From Polyangium sp. y55x31 (GTDB lineage: Bacteria > Myxococcota_A > Polyangia > Polyangiales > Polyangiaceae): DNA of 64,000 nucleotides. The DNA lies in NCBI RefSeq assembly GCF_029946505.1, contig NZ_JARZHG010000012.1:124001-188000 (forward strand), given 5' to 3'. The translations under genes were made by a program, and so were the position numbers. The notes under the pieces are model-generated. The model had not been told where the DNA came from. It saw nothing but the letters and a program-made list of their open reading frames with translations, and did not search any database. The stretch's first letter is position 1. The number at the start of each line of letters is the position of its first letter. Shown one piece after another: positions 35,126-43,988 of the stretch.

Positions 35126-35869
35126 TCACTCGAGGAAGGCTACGTCATCAATCGTGAAGTCCCACGCGACCGCGTCCTTGGACGTCCAGTTCAAGCCGAC
35201 GAGCGCCTTCGTATCCAGCTTGGCCTTGTCGCCCCACCCGAGCTGCTTCAGGTCGCTCCACTTGAGCTCGTAGGTCTTCGCCTCCGCCGTGAGATTGGTG
35301 ATGATGACCGTGAAATGGTCATAACATTTCTTGCACCGTCCGAACTCCGGCATCGTGTCCACCGTGGCCACGAGGAACTTCATCGGCGTCGAGCCGGACG
35401 CTTTGAAACGGATGCCTTTGTACTTCGTGCCGTCCACCGGCGTGAGGAGCTGCGCGCCGCACAGGTTCGTGCCGATACCGCCGCCCCATTCGGTATACCC
35501 CTTCCCCGTCGTGTGGATCGCCCCGTTCTCGATGGCGCTCGTGAACTCCTCGACCGAAGGCGGCTTTTTCACGCCTCCGGTTTTGTCGCTGTACACGAAC
35601 CAGCTCCCCGGCGGCTCGATCGTGGGCAGATTCGAGATACCGCCGCCGTCCCAGATCATCGGGCCCGTGGGCACGACCGGATCGGGGACCGGCAAATCGC
35701 CCCGCGCCGCGGCGGGCGTCGCCTCCGAGGAGCTTGCCCCCGACGAGGCCGTCTCACAAGGACAAGGCGGGCACGGCGCGGCGCCCTGGGGACCGATACA
35801 GCCGACGGCCGAGCCGAAGGCGGCCGGCACGGCGAGCACGATGGCAAGACCAGCGCGGAAGGAGCTCAT
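35126..35869 (-). CDS. Carbohydrate-binding-like lipoprotein, partner of copy B hydrolase
   Basis: A 247-residue exported protein. The ATG at 35869 opens MSSFRAGLAIVLAVPAAFGSAVGC (lipobox Cys 24); a longer frame to 35962 is less protein-like. After a Cys/Pro/Ser linker the domain has GGGISNLPTIEPPGSWFVYSD, KYKGIRFKASGSTPMKFLVATV, KTYELKWSDLKQLGWG and WDFTIDDVAFLE, again a CBM11-like jelly-roll layout. It heads a two-gene operon with the hydrolase copy B and has its own copy of the 18-bp operator. Confidence 0.72.
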   Translation of the reverse strand: MSSFRAGLAIVLAVPAAFGSAVGCIGPQGAAPCPPCPCETASSGASSSEATPAAARGDLPVPDPVVPTGPMIWDGGGISNLPTIEPPGSWFVYSDKTGGVKKPPSVEEFTSAIENGAIHTTGKGYTEWGGGIGTNLCGAQLLTPVDGTKYKGIRFKASGSTPMKFLVATVDTMPEFGRCKKCYDHFTVIITNLTAEAKTYELKWSDLKQLGWGDKAKLDTKALVGLNWTSKDAVAWDFTIDDVAFLE

Positions 35870-35951
35870 ACCCTGACTCGCGTCGCTTTGGATGATCGTT
35901 CGCGTGTACGCCCACCTCCCTACCACGCGCGCCGGAGCGGCCCCAAGCAAA

Positions 35952-35977
35952 ATAATAGGCAAATACGGTCATTTACT
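35952..35977 (-). promoter_or_regulatory. Putative glucan-locus operator, site 4, with adjacent -10-like element
   Basis: On the minus strand AGTAAATGACCGTATTTG (35977-35960) fits RGTAAAYRNNNNNATTTR. Two bases further is TATTAT (35957-35952), a good -10 hexamer; the operator would then sit in the spacer/-35 zone, the classic place for repression. The gene start is about 83 bases downstream. Confidence 0.65.
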
Positions 35978-36105
35978 GCGCGGCGTCGGGGACGAGGGGA
36001 GAAACCCGAGGGGGCGGGTTTGTCGGGGGTAGAGCGCGCGGCCGCAGCGTCCGCGTCGTGGGCGCCGGCGGGGGGCACCGGCGAAGGAAGGGGGCGTCTT
36101 CCAGG

Positions 36106-36690
36106 CTACGCGATGCGGCAGGCTTCGTCGAAATCGAGGCGCGGATTGCGCGGGAAGAGCTTCGTGGGGTCGCCGTGGCCGAGGTTGACGAGGAGAATGG
36201 ATTTCCACGGCACGTCGGCGAAAAACGCCGCGTCGACCTTCTCCCGGTCGAAGCCGGCCATCGGCCCGCAGTCGAGCCCGAGCGCGCGGGCCGCGAGGAT
36301 CAAATAGCCGGCCTGGAGCGAGGCGTTTTGCAGGAGCATGAAGTCGCGGTGCTCCGGCGGCATCCCGGCGAGGATCTCGCCCATCGTCGGCCGCGCCGGA
36401 AAGAGCTTCGGCATCTTCTCGTGGAAGCGCGTGTCGTACGCGATGATCGCCGTGACGGGCGCGCTCATGGTCTTTTCGACGTTGCCCTCGGCGAGGCAGG
36501 GGCGCAGGCGCTCCTTCGCCTCGGGGCTCTTCACGAAGACGATCCGCGCCGGCACGCTGTTGGCCGCGGTCGGCCCGAGGCGCAGGGCCTCATAAAGGCG
36601 GTGCAAGGTCGCGTCGTCGATGGGCTCGTCGAGCCAGCCATTGTGGGTACGGGCTTCGAGGAAAATCTGCTGGAGGAGTTGGTCGCTCAT
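36106..36690 (-). CDS. Nitroreductase family protein, RutE/HadB type
   Basis: A 194-residue flavin (FMN) oxidoreductase, the length of RutE (malonic semialdehyde reductase). Family features are the N-terminal [12 protein letters not shown] helix, [47 protein letters not shown] and the closing [26 protein letters not shown]. Substrate is unknown: with a DoxX gene upstream and a divergent LysR regulator, a redox stress or aromatic/nitro-compound role is as likely as pyrimidine catabolism. Start at 36690 matches RutE-type N-termini; no good ribosome binding site precedes it. Confidence 0.88.
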   Translation of the reverse strand: MSDQLLQQIFLEARTHNGWLDEPIDDATLHRLYEALRLGPTAANSVPARIVFVKSPEAKERLRPCLAEGNVEKTMSAPVTAIIAYDTRFHEKMPKLFPARPTMGEILAGMPPEHRDFMLLQNASLQAGYLILAARALGLDCGPMAGFDREKVDAAFFADVPWKSILLVNLGHGDPTKLFPRNPRLDFDEACRIA

Positions 36691-36730
36691 AGGAGGCTCG
36701 TGATGTGGGAGGTGGGGGGATGCCATCCAT

Positions 36731-37159
36731 TCAGGTCGCGAGCGCGGGCTTGCCAATGCGTGCTTCCGCCTCGCGCTTCGGCTCGCTCGCGAGCTTGCGG
36801 CTCTCGGGGCGCAGCGCCCACGAGGCGGCGGCGACGGCGACGAGGACGAGCGGCGTGATCACCTTGCCGGCGGGATCGCCGCTCACGGCGTGGGAGTAGG
36901 CGGCGCCGGTGAGGTCAAAAAAGATGCCGGCATACGCCCACTCCTTCAGGCGCGGGAAGCGGGGAGCGAGCAAGGCGACGGCGCCGAGCACCTTCCACAC
37001 GCCGAGGATGGTGGCGAAGTAGGCCGGATAGCCGAGGTGCGTCATGCCCTCGAGGACCTGCGGGGCGCCGGAGAGATCGCCGACGCCGCCCGCGGCGAAC
37101 GCGAAAGCAAGGAGACCCGTCGAGACCCAGTAACCGATCGTTCGTGCCCTGTCGTTCAT
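36731..37159 (-). CDS. DoxX-like membrane protein
   Basis: A 142-residue protein with four hydrophobic segments (about residues 8-28, 46-66, 74-94 and 102-122), matching DoxX-like family small membrane proteins ([67 protein letters not shown]). Such proteins often accompany oxidoreductases and are linked to redox or thiol stress. It is 40 bases upstream of the nitroreductase on the same strand and diverges from the LysR gene, its probable regulator. Confidence 0.88.
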   Translation of the reverse strand: MNDRARTIGYWVSTGLLAFAFAAGGVGDLSGAPQVLEGMTHLGYPAYFATILGVWKVLGAVALLAPRFPRLKEWAYAGIFFDLTGAAYSHAVSGDPAGKVITPLVLVAVAAASWALRPESRKLASEPKREAEARIGKPALAT

Positions 37160-37162
37160 GAA

Positions 37163-37198
37163 CAGGCATTGTCAGACCTGCGCGTGCCTGTAACAATG
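37163..37198. promoter_or_regulatory. Nested inverted repeats in the DoxX/LysR divergent promoter
   Basis: CAGGCA (37163-37168) pairs with TGCCTG (37185-37190), and CATTGT (37167-37172) pairs with ACAATG (37193-37198). They occupy the short divergent region typical of LysR autoregulation and are plausible binding sites for the adjacent regulator. Confidence 0.4.
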
Positions 37199-37236
37199 CA
37201 TCAACAATTGGAAGCACCTGACAGGATTTGATCCAG

Positions 37237-38187
37237 ATGGACGCCCCCCTCGAAACCTCCGAGCTCCTCGCCTTCTCGAAGACCGTGGAGGCGCGATCGC
37301 TCTCCCGCGCCGCCGCCGAGCTCGGCGTGCCCCGCGCCACCATCAGCCGCCGTCTCGCGCGGCTGGAAGAGCGGCTCGGGGTGCGCCTGCTCCGCCGCAC
37401 CACGCGTAGCCTCGCCCTCACCGACGCGGGCGAGGCGCTCCACCGCCACGCCCGCATCGTGCTCGACGCCGTCCACCACGCCGAGGCGTGTGTGCGCAAG
37501 ACCGACGACGCCATCCGCGGCGAGCTGCGCGTCTCGGTGCCGCCGATGAGCGGCACGACCTTCAACGCGATGGTCTGCGATTTCGCGCGACGTCATCCCG
37601 AGGTCCGCCTCCACGTCCACAGCACGACCCAGCACGTCGACCTCCAGCGCGGCGGCTATGACCTCGCGCTACGCGCCGGCACCGCGCTCGAACCAGGCCT
37701 CGTCGCCCGGACGCTCGCGCGGGATCCCGTTCTCGCGGTCGCCTCCCCCGCTTACCTCGAAGCCCACGGCACGCCGCGCCACCGCCGCGACCTCCGCCGC
37801 CACCGCTGCCTCATGGGCTTCGTCCGAGGGGAGCTGCCGCAAACGCACTGGCCGTTTTCCGGCGGCAACTTCCAGGTCGAGGGCGCGCTCTTCGCCAACG
37901 ACATCCACCTGCTCTGCGACGCCGCGCTCGAAGGCCTCGGGATCGCGTTCTTGCCACTGATGTTGGTACGACCGCACCTCGAAAGCGGCGCCCTCGTGCA
38001 CGTGCTCCCGGGCTCGCTCGAGGGGGAATCACACATCGCGGTGGTTTATCCGGAGCGGGAGTTCATGCCGCCGCAGGTGCGCGCGTTCATCGATACATTG
38101 GTGGCGTGGGCGCCGGAGATCGTCGCGCAGGCGAACGCGTCGAAGCCGAAGCGGGCGGCGAAGAAGCGCGGCGGGAAAAACGCGTAA
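37237..38187 (+). CDS. LysR family transcription regulator
   Basis: A 316-residue regulator. The winged helix (residues about 5-62: LLAFSKTVEARSLSRAAAELGVPRATISRRLARLEERLGVRLLRRT) is followed by a type 2 periplasmic-binding-like effector domain (GELRVSVPPMSGTTFNAMV, YDLALRAGTALEPGLVART, GIAFLPLMLVRPHLESGALV) similar to the AaeR/DhcR group. The ATG at 37237 is preferred to the TTG at 37228. It likely controls the divergent DoxX/nitroreductase pair; the C-terminus is Lys/Ala-rich. Confidence 0.92.
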   Translation: MDAPLETSELLAFSKTVEARSLSRAAAELGVPRATISRRLARLEERLGVRLLRRTTRSLALTDAGEALHRHARIVLDAVHHAEACVRKTDDAIRGELRVSVPPMSGTTFNAMVCDFARRHPEVRLHVHSTTQHVDLQRGGYDLALRAGTALEPGLVARTLARDPVLAVASPAYLEAHGTPRHRRDLRRHRCLMGFVRGELPQTHWPFSGGNFQVEGALFANDIHLLCDAALEGLGIAFLPLMLVRPHLESGALVHVLPGSLEGESHIAVVYPEREFMPPQVRAFIDTLVAWAPEIVAQANASKPKRAAKKRGGKNA

Positions 38188-38242
38188 TGCGCTGAATACG
38201 ACAGTGAACGTCAGGTCGTAAAATGATCGTCGACGTTCCGCC

Positions 38243-40360
38243 TCAGATCAGCCGCGCCACGGCCTCGAGCAGCTTGCGCTGGTCGAAGCGGCCCTTGACG
38301 ATGTATTCGTCGGCCCCCGCGGCGCTCCCCTGCGCCAGATCCATCGGCCTGTCCAGGCTGGTCACGAGAATCACGGGCAAACTCTTGAACTTCGGATGCG
38401 CGCGAATCCGTTGTGTCAGCTCCACGCCGTTGAGCCGCGGCATCTGGACGTCCGAGACGACGAGGTCATAAGCGCCTCCCTGCAACGCTTGCCAGGCAGC
38501 CTCGCCGTCGTTCGCCGTGTCCACCTCGTACCCCGCCGCGGCGAGGATGTTCCGCTCCAGCGTCCGGCTCGTGAGCGAATCATCGACCACCAGGATACGC
38601 CGTTTCTTCACCGCCTCCGCCGCGTGGACGGTCTCCGTGCGCTCGCCATGGCGACCACGCGCGACATCGAGCAGGCGCGGCACGTCGAGGACGACGGCCA
38701 AAACGCCGCTGCCCAGGATCATCGCCCCCGCGATGCCCGGGATGCGCGGGATGTTCCACGGCAACCCCTTGGCGACGGACTCGACTTCACCGACGACCTC
38801 GTCCACCACGACGCCGAGACGGGTCGCGCCGTCGGAAAGGGCAATGACGATGAGCTTCGCCGGGTCGGTTTGTCGGGGCTCTTGCATGAGCGCCGAGAGC
38901 CACCGCAGCCGCAGAGGTTCGCCCCCGGCGTCCGGCACCGCCGCGACGCCGTCGACGACCTGCACCTCGGAGGCGGCCACGCGGAACGCTCGCGCCACGT
39001 ACGCCGTCGGCAGCGCATAAGCCGTACGCGCCGTGCGCACGAGCAGCGCTTTCGTCGACACGACCGTCGCCGGCACCTCCATCCGGAACGTGCCCCCGCC
39101 CCCCGTGGGCTCGGCGATCCGGACGTGGCCCCCGAGCTCCGAGAGGCGTTGCTTGACGATGTCGAGGCCCACGCCTCGGCCACTCACGTGGCTGACCGAC
39201 GTCGCGGTGGAAAAACCCGCAAAAAAGACGATTTCGGCGGTCTCCGTGGCGCTCATGCGCGCGAGCCGCTCCGGCGACACGATCCCGCGCTCGACGGCCC
39301 GACGGCCGATCTCGGCCGCATCCATGCCGCGCCCGTCGTCGGACACCTCGAGCTCGACCATCATCCCGGGCGCGCGGGCGCGTACGCGGATCGTGCCCAT
39401 GCGGGGTTTGCCCTGACGCTCCCGGACCTCGGGCGGCTCGATGCCATGATCCACCGCGTTGCGCAGGAGGTGCATCATCGGATCGCGCAGGCCGTCGAGG
39501 ATCTGCCGATCGACCTCGATGTCCCCTACATCCGCGACGAGGCGCACTTCGCGGCCGAGGGCGTGCGCGGTCTCCGCCACGGTCCGCCTCCACTGCGGCA
39601 CCGACCCGGAGAGCGGCAACATGCGAGCGCGTTTGACCGCGGCCGACCAGTCGCGGACGAGGTGTCCGGAGCGCTGCACGTCCTGCCGGTTCGCCTCCAC
39701 CAGACCATCCAGCCTGCGGGCGACGTCGCCGAGGGCCGAGCGCAGCTCCCCCGAGGCCGCGCGCTCGATCTGCGAGAGCTCGAGGAGGCATTGTTCGAGC
39801 TCGGCGTGGCGCACGTGCCTGCGCCCCTGCGCGACCAAAAACTCCTCGGCGAAGTGCATGAGATCGTCGAGGCGGCTCGCTTCGACGCGCACCGTGGTGG
39901 AGTTCGTCGGGCTCGGCGTGGGTCCCGACTTCGTGGGCACGGTGTCGCCCGCGGGAGAAGAGTCCGCGGAGGTCGTGCGCTCGGAGAACGTCTCCGGCTC
40001 CACGGAGACCGCGAAATCACGCGCGGCCTCGAGGGGCGCATCTCCCCCGAGGAAACGCGAGATGAGGCCGATGCCGTCGCGCAGGCGCGTGATCACGTCG
40101 GCGATCGGCACGCCCTCCCGGCGATAGGCGCCGAGCACCTCTTCGAGGCCGTGCGCGACGGCCTCGACGCCCTCGCTGCCCGCGACACGCGCCGCGCCCT
40201 TGATGTTGTGGAGGATCCGGAGCGCTCGCTCGAGCGCCCATGCATCGCCCAGCGTCTCGGGCGCCGCGAAGCGCTCGACGACCCGCGCGAGATCCTCCAG
40301 CGCCTCGGTCGCCTCGTCGCAGAACAGCGCCCAAATGTCGTCGTTGTCGCTCTGGCTCAT
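38243..40360 (-). CDS. cheA: CheA-type hybrid histidine kinase with C-terminal receiver
   Basis: A 705-residue chemotaxis-type kinase. Domains: HPt with phospho-acceptor His51 (ILHNIKGAARVAG), a Ser/Pro/Thr-rich linker without a recognisable P2 domain, dimerisation helices, HATPase (LLRNAVDHGIEPPEVR, DDGRGMD, GFSTATSVSHVSGRGVGLDIV), a CheW-like domain (LLVRTARTAYALPTAYV, VVVDEVVGEVESVAKGL) and a receiver (RRILVVDDSLTSRT, VVSDVQMPRLNG, KG as the late Lys). The fused receiver may act as output or phosphate sink, since no separate CheY is present. Last gene of the chemosensory cluster, 45 bases after the MCP gene. Confidence 0.95.
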   Translation of the reverse strand: MSQSDNDDIWALFCDEATEALEDLARVVERFAAPETLGDAWALERALRILHNIKGAARVAGSEGVEAVAHGLEEVLGAYRREGVPIADVITRLRDGIGLISRFLGGDAPLEAARDFAVSVEPETFSERTTSADSSPAGDTVPTKSGPTPSPTNSTTVRVEASRLDDLMHFAEEFLVAQGRRHVRHAELEQCLLELSQIERAASGELRSALGDVARRLDGLVEANRQDVQRSGHLVRDWSAAVKRARMLPLSGSVPQWRRTVAETAHALGREVRLVADVGDIEVDRQILDGLRDPMMHLLRNAVDHGIEPPEVRERQGKPRMGTIRVRARAPGMMVELEVSDDGRGMDAAEIGRRAVERGIVSPERLARMSATETAEIVFFAGFSTATSVSHVSGRGVGLDIVKQRLSELGGHVRIAEPTGGGGTFRMEVPATVVSTKALLVRTARTAYALPTAYVARAFRVAASEVQVVDGVAAVPDAGGEPLRLRWLSALMQEPRQTDPAKLIVIALSDGATRLGVVVDEVVGEVESVAKGLPWNIPRIPGIAGAMILGSGVLAVVLDVPRLLDVARGRHGERTETVHAAEAVKKRRILVVDDSLTSRTLERNILAAAGYEVDTANDGEAAWQALQGGAYDLVVSDVQMPRLNGVELTQRIRAHPKFKSLPVILVTSLDRPMDLAQGSAAGADEYIVKGRFDQRKLLEAVARLI

Positions 40361-40405
40361 CCCGCCTCGCTCCCGCCCTCGATCCCACACGACCGCTCGG
40401 CGCGG

Positions 40406-42049
40406 CTAGAACCGATCGCTGGTCGCTTTGAGGTCGAACGTGAGGCGCTCGATGTCGACGACCGCGCCCTCGAGCTGCCGGACGCCGGTGGCGTTGTCCC
40501 GCGCGGCCTTCGTGATGCCGCCGAGCGCCGAGGCGATCTGCGCGACGCCGGAGGCCTGTTGCGCCGAGGCGCCGGCGATTTGCCGCGCCCGGGAGGCGCT
40601 GTCGCTCAGCACCACGGCCAGGTTCTCCACGATGTCGCGCACCGCCTCGACCGCGCGACGCCCGTCGTCGCAGCGCTTCGTGCCCTCCTCGGTCGCCATC
40701 ACCGCGCTCTGCGTGGCCTTCTGGATCTGCGCGAGGATGCCGCGGATCTGCTGGGTCGCGCGCTTGCTCTGCTCGGCGAGGCTACGCACCTCCGACGCGA
40801 CCACGGAGAAGCCGCGCCCCTGCTCGCCGGCCTTCGCGGCCTCGATGCTCGCGTTCACCGCGAGGAGGTTGCTCTGCTCGGCGAGGTCACTCACCGCGTC
40901 GACGATCGTCGCGATCTGCGAGGTCTGCTCGGAGAGCTGGAGGATCTGGGACGCGATACCGGCGACGCGCTCATTGATCGTCTGCATCATCGCCATCGCC
41001 TCGAAGAGCCTGTCGCGGCCGAGATGGCCGTTCTTCGCGGCCTCGTCGGAGATCTGCGCGACCTCTCGCGCGCTCGCCGCGGCGGCCTCGCTCGTCTGCT
41101 TCATCTCCTCGACGGTCGTGCTGACCTCGGTCACCGCAGAGGCCTGCTCGGACGCCGTCCCCGCGTACTCCTTGGCGGTCGCGCTGATCTGCGTCGCGTT
41201 CGTGGAGAGCCGGGCGACGCCCTCGCGCATGCTCTTCGTCACGGTCCGCAGCCCCTCGGTCATCTCGCGCGCCGCCGTGACGAGCGTGCCGACCTCGTCG
41301 TTCGCCTGCGCGCTGCCCGCGGCGACGTCGACCTGCTTGAGCTCCTCCGCTGCGCCCGCCGTATCGCCCGCCGCCATCTTGCGGAAGACCTCGACCAGCC
41401 GCGAGATCGGCGCGGCGATCGTCCCCGACAGCCAGAAGGCGAGCGTGACCGCCACGGCGAGGACAACCCCGATGACGAGGATGAGCATGTTCCGCGCCTC
41501 GGTGTAGGTAGCCTGCGCCTGGCTGGCTGCAGTCATCGCCTCGCGCCGGTTGTAGTCGAGGAGCCCGTCGAGCGCGACGTTCGACGCGTCGTAATGCGTC
41601 TTCGCTGCGGCGAAGAAGTCCTTGCGGGCCTCCTCGTTCTCGTTCTTGCGGCTCTTCGCGAGCAGACGCGCCGCCTCTGCGAGGTGCGCCCGATGCGCGC
41701 TGACGAACGCGTCGTGGAGCTTCCGCTCCTCGTCGTTGGTGATGTCGCGCCCGTACTCCTGGATGCGCTTGTCGATGGTGTCCTGCATCGACTTGATGTC
41801 GACCTCGACGCGGCTCATGTCGCCCTCGTTCGTCGAGTCGATGTGACTGAGGTAGAGCAGGCGCAGGTCGGAGGTGTTCGCGTTCAAGAGGCCGAGCGAA
41901 TCCACGCTCGGCACGGTGCTCTCCGCGAGCTCCCTGCTGACGTTGCGCAGGTTGCCCGCCTCGTACACGCTCACGATGCCGAGCACGCCCGAGAGAATCG
42001 TCACCGCGAGAAACCCTGCCAGCATCCTGCCGCGTATCGTCAAGTTCAT
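40406..42049 (-). CDS. Methyl-accepting chemotaxis protein with four-helix-bundle sensor
   Basis: A 547-residue transmembrane receptor. TM1 about residues 8-30, a helical periplasmic 4HB_MCP sensor (SRELAESTVPSVDSLGLLNANTSDL onward), TM2 near 190 (ILVIGVVLAVAVTLAFW), HAMP (APISRLVEVFRKMAAGD) and a cytoplasmic signalling domain with the conserved hairpin (LLAVNASIEAAKAGEQGRGFSVVASEVRSLAEQS). Glu/Gln-rich methylation-helix segments are present, consistent with the neighbouring CheR. GAGGAAAG sits 5 bases before the ATG at 42049. The ligand is unknown. Confidence 0.95.
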   Translation of the reverse strand: MNLTIRGRMLAGFLAVTILSGVLGIVSVYEAGNLRNVSRELAESTVPSVDSLGLLNANTSDLRLLYLSHIDSTNEGDMSRVEVDIKSMQDTIDKRIQEYGRDITNDEERKLHDAFVSAHRAHLAEAARLLAKSRKNENEEARKDFFAAAKTHYDASNVALDGLLDYNRREAMTAASQAQATYTEARNMLILVIGVVLAVAVTLAFWLSGTIAAPISRLVEVFRKMAAGDTAGAAEELKQVDVAAGSAQANDEVGTLVTAAREMTEGLRTVTKSMREGVARLSTNATQISATAKEYAGTASEQASAVTEVSTTVEEMKQTSEAAAASAREVAQISDEAAKNGHLGRDRLFEAMAMMQTINERVAGIASQILQLSEQTSQIATIVDAVSDLAEQSNLLAVNASIEAAKAGEQGRGFSVVASEVRSLAEQSKRATQQIRGILAQIQKATQSAVMATEEGTKRCDDGRRAVEAVRDIVENLAVVLSDSASRARQIAGASAQQASGVAQIASALGGITKAARDNATGVRQLEGAVVDIERLTFDLKATSDRF

Positions 42050-42057
42050 GTCTTTCC

Positions 42058-42597
42058 TCAATCCGTGATCGCCCGCGTCCCCGCGCGCGGGCTTTCCCCC
42101 TCGCCGTGCGCGACGGGAAGGCGCTCGACGTCGATGATCGCCACGAGATCCTTGGTCATGGCCTGGACGGGACGATGCGAATCGGACTTCATCTGCGACG
42201 ACAGCTCGTCCTCGTAGATGTCCCGGAACCCGAGGACGGACTCCACCGAAAGCCCGAGCGGCCCCCTCGCGCCCTCGACGACGGCCATGGCGCTCGCGCG
42301 CTCTCCGCCCGCGCCGAGGATCGACGCGAGGTCGACGACGCCGACGATCTCGCCGCGGACGTGCGTGATCCCGACGAGCCAGCGCGGAAGGCCCGGCAGC
42401 GTGGTGATCTCGGGCATCGGGACGATCTCGCGCAGCACCTCGACCGGGATCCCGAGGCGCTGCGCGCCCGCGCCGACGAGCGCGACCCGAGCGGCAATCC
42501 GACGAGGTCCGTCGTCGCTCGCCGTCGCGGCCAGGCGCTCCGCGCGCCGCTTGAGGATCTCCTCGCGCGACGCATCGTTTTCGTGTCGTGCTTTCAT
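42058..42597 (-). CDS. cheW: CheW-like coupling protein (1)
   Basis: A 179-residue CheW-like protein linking receptor to kinase. Motifs: RLGIPVEVLREIVPMPEITTLPGLPRWLVGITHVRGEIVGVVDL and LGLSVESVLGFRDI. An extra charged N-terminal helix of about 30 residues precedes the domain. Its ATG overlaps the cheR stop (ATGA at 42594-42597) and its stop is 8 bases from the MCP start, so it is translationally coupled on both sides and probably serves this MCP. Confidence 0.9.
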   Translation of the reverse strand: MKARHENDASREEILKRRAERLAATASDDGPRRIAARVALVGAGAQRLGIPVEVLREIVPMPEITTLPGLPRWLVGITHVRGEIVGVVDLASILGAGGERASAMAVVEGARGPLGLSVESVLGFRDIYEDELSSQMKSDSHRPVQAMTKDLVAIIDVERLPVAHGEGESPRAGTRAITD

Positions 42598-43988
42598 AAA
42601 AGGCCTTCCTTGACGAACCGCACGGCGTCGAGGAGCTGCCCCGCCGTGGTCTCGCCGTCCTCGAGCAGCGCGTCGTGCGCGCATGTCGCGAGCAGTCCTT
42701 CCAGCGCGCGCCCCTGCGTGATGGCCTGCCCAGCCTGGCCGGCTCGCTGCAGCGCCACGACGTACCAGTAACGCGCGAGTCGATGCTCGGGCCGCAAGAA
42801 CAAAGTCCGCCGTAGGTCCTCCACGGCGGCCTCGTGCTCGCCCCGTTCGAGCGAGACTTGTGCCCGGATCATGTATCCGATCGGCGCCGTCGAAGGCCGC
42901 TCGAGCAGCGCCGTGACGATGGAGAGAACGGCGGCGGGCTGGCTCAGATCGGCGCGGCGCAAGGCCTCCGCTTCGACATCACGATGGTCCGCGGGCGCCG
43001 GGGCCGGAGGCGGCGCCGGGGCCGCAGGCGGCGCCGGGGCCGCGCGAACCGCAGCGCGCGACGGGCGGCCCACCGCGGCGAACGACGGTCGCGACTTCGA
43101 AGCCAGGTGCGCCGAACGCGAGGAGCGAGGCCCGGCGCGGCCTCGACGGCTCGACGGCACCGGCTGCACGTCGGGCTCGAACCCCGGGGCGCGTGTTCGG
43201 TAGATGCTCGTGCTCTCGTGGCCCGCGTCGACGAAATGCGCCGTGTTCGGCCGAGGATCGGCGGGCGCCACGATGAGGAGCCCTCCGGGCCTGAGCACGC
43301 GGTGAAACTCGCGATACGAGTCCGCGATCACGCTCGGGCTCAGGTAGATGGCGACGTTCCGGAAAAACACGGCATCCACCGAGCCCGCGGGGAGCGTCGC
43401 CGCGTGGTGCACCACGTGCCCCACGTCGAACGTCACGGCCCGCCGCACGAGCTCCGCCACCTCCGCGCCCGACCCCTCTCCGCGCCGGAAGTAGCTGGCC
43501 GAGAGCCAGGCCGGCGCCTCGCGAAAGGCCCACGCGCCGTAGACGGCGGCGCGCGCCTTGCGGATCGCCTCGGGGCTGATGTCCGACGCGAGGATGCGGA
43601 CCCGCGCGAGCGCCTTCACGCCGAGCCGCGCGTGGATGGCAATGGCGATGGAATACGGCTCTTCGCCGCTCGCGCAGCCGGCCGAGAGCACACACGCGCT
43701 CGCGAGCGGATCGGTGAGCCGTGACTGGAGCGTATCGACCAGAAAATCGAAATGGCCGTTGTGCCGAAAAAAAAACGTCTCGCGGACCGTGAGATGGTCG
43801 AGGAGCTCGGGCAGAAGCGAGGGCCACGCCGAAGTCTCCCGCGAGAGCGCCTCGACCGTGGTGCCGCGACGAACCGCGATGTGCTCGAGCCCGCGCGAGG
43901 CCTGCAGCGCCCAGTCGTCGCGCGGCGAGAGCCCACTCGCGCGTGCGATCGCGTCGAGCAACGCGTCGAGCCCACCCTCCCCGCTCAT
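42594..43988 (-). CDS. cheR: CheR-type receptor methyltransferase with C-terminal TPR-like region
   Basis: A 464-residue S-adenosylmethionine-dependent glutamate methyltransferase. The N-terminal part has LTVRETFFFRHNGHF, the SAM site LSAGCASGEEPYSIAIAI, ILASDISPEAIRKARAAVYG and FFRNVAIYLSP (FRNVLIYF type). A Pro/Ala linker (about residues 300-335) leads to a TPR-like helical tail (RAQVSLERGEHEAAVEDLRRTLFLRPEHRLARYWYVVALQRAG) seen in CheR proteins of alternative chemosensory systems, likely for binding the receptor array. Start and stop both overlap neighbours by 4 bases. Confidence 0.93.
   Translation of the reverse strand: MSGEGGLDALLDAIARASGLSPRDDWALQASRGLEHIAVRRGTTVEALSRETSAWPSLLPELLDHLTVRETFFFRHNGHFDFLVDTLQSRLTDPLASACVLSAGCASGEEPYSIAIAIHARLGVKALARVRILASDISPEAIRKARAAVYGAWAFREAPAWLSASYFRRGEGSGAEVAELVRRAVTFDVGHVVHHAATLPAGSVDAVFFRNVAIYLSPSVIADSYREFHRVLRPGGLLIVAPADPRPNTAHFVDAGHESTSIYRTRAPGFEPDVQPVPSSRRGRAGPRSSRSAHLASKSRPSFAAVGRPSRAAVRAAPAPPAAPAPPPAPAPADHRDVEAEALRRADLSQPAAVLSIVTALLERPSTAPIGYMIRAQVSLERGEHEAAVEDLRRTLFLRPEHRLARYWYVVALQRAGQAGQAITQGRALEGLLATCAHDALLEDGETTAGQLLDAVRFVKEGLL

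Noticed and set aside
38206-38238. GAACGTC/GACGTTC inverted repeat between the LysR and CheA genes
   Set aside because: A 7-bp stem with a 19-base loop is too weak to call a terminator.
38396-42217. 1273-codon plus-strand open frame opposite the CheA and MCP genes
   Set aside because: The longest open frame in the window is a shadow of two clear chemosensory genes; its sequence is an Arg/Asp/His/Leu repeat-like product of codon bias.
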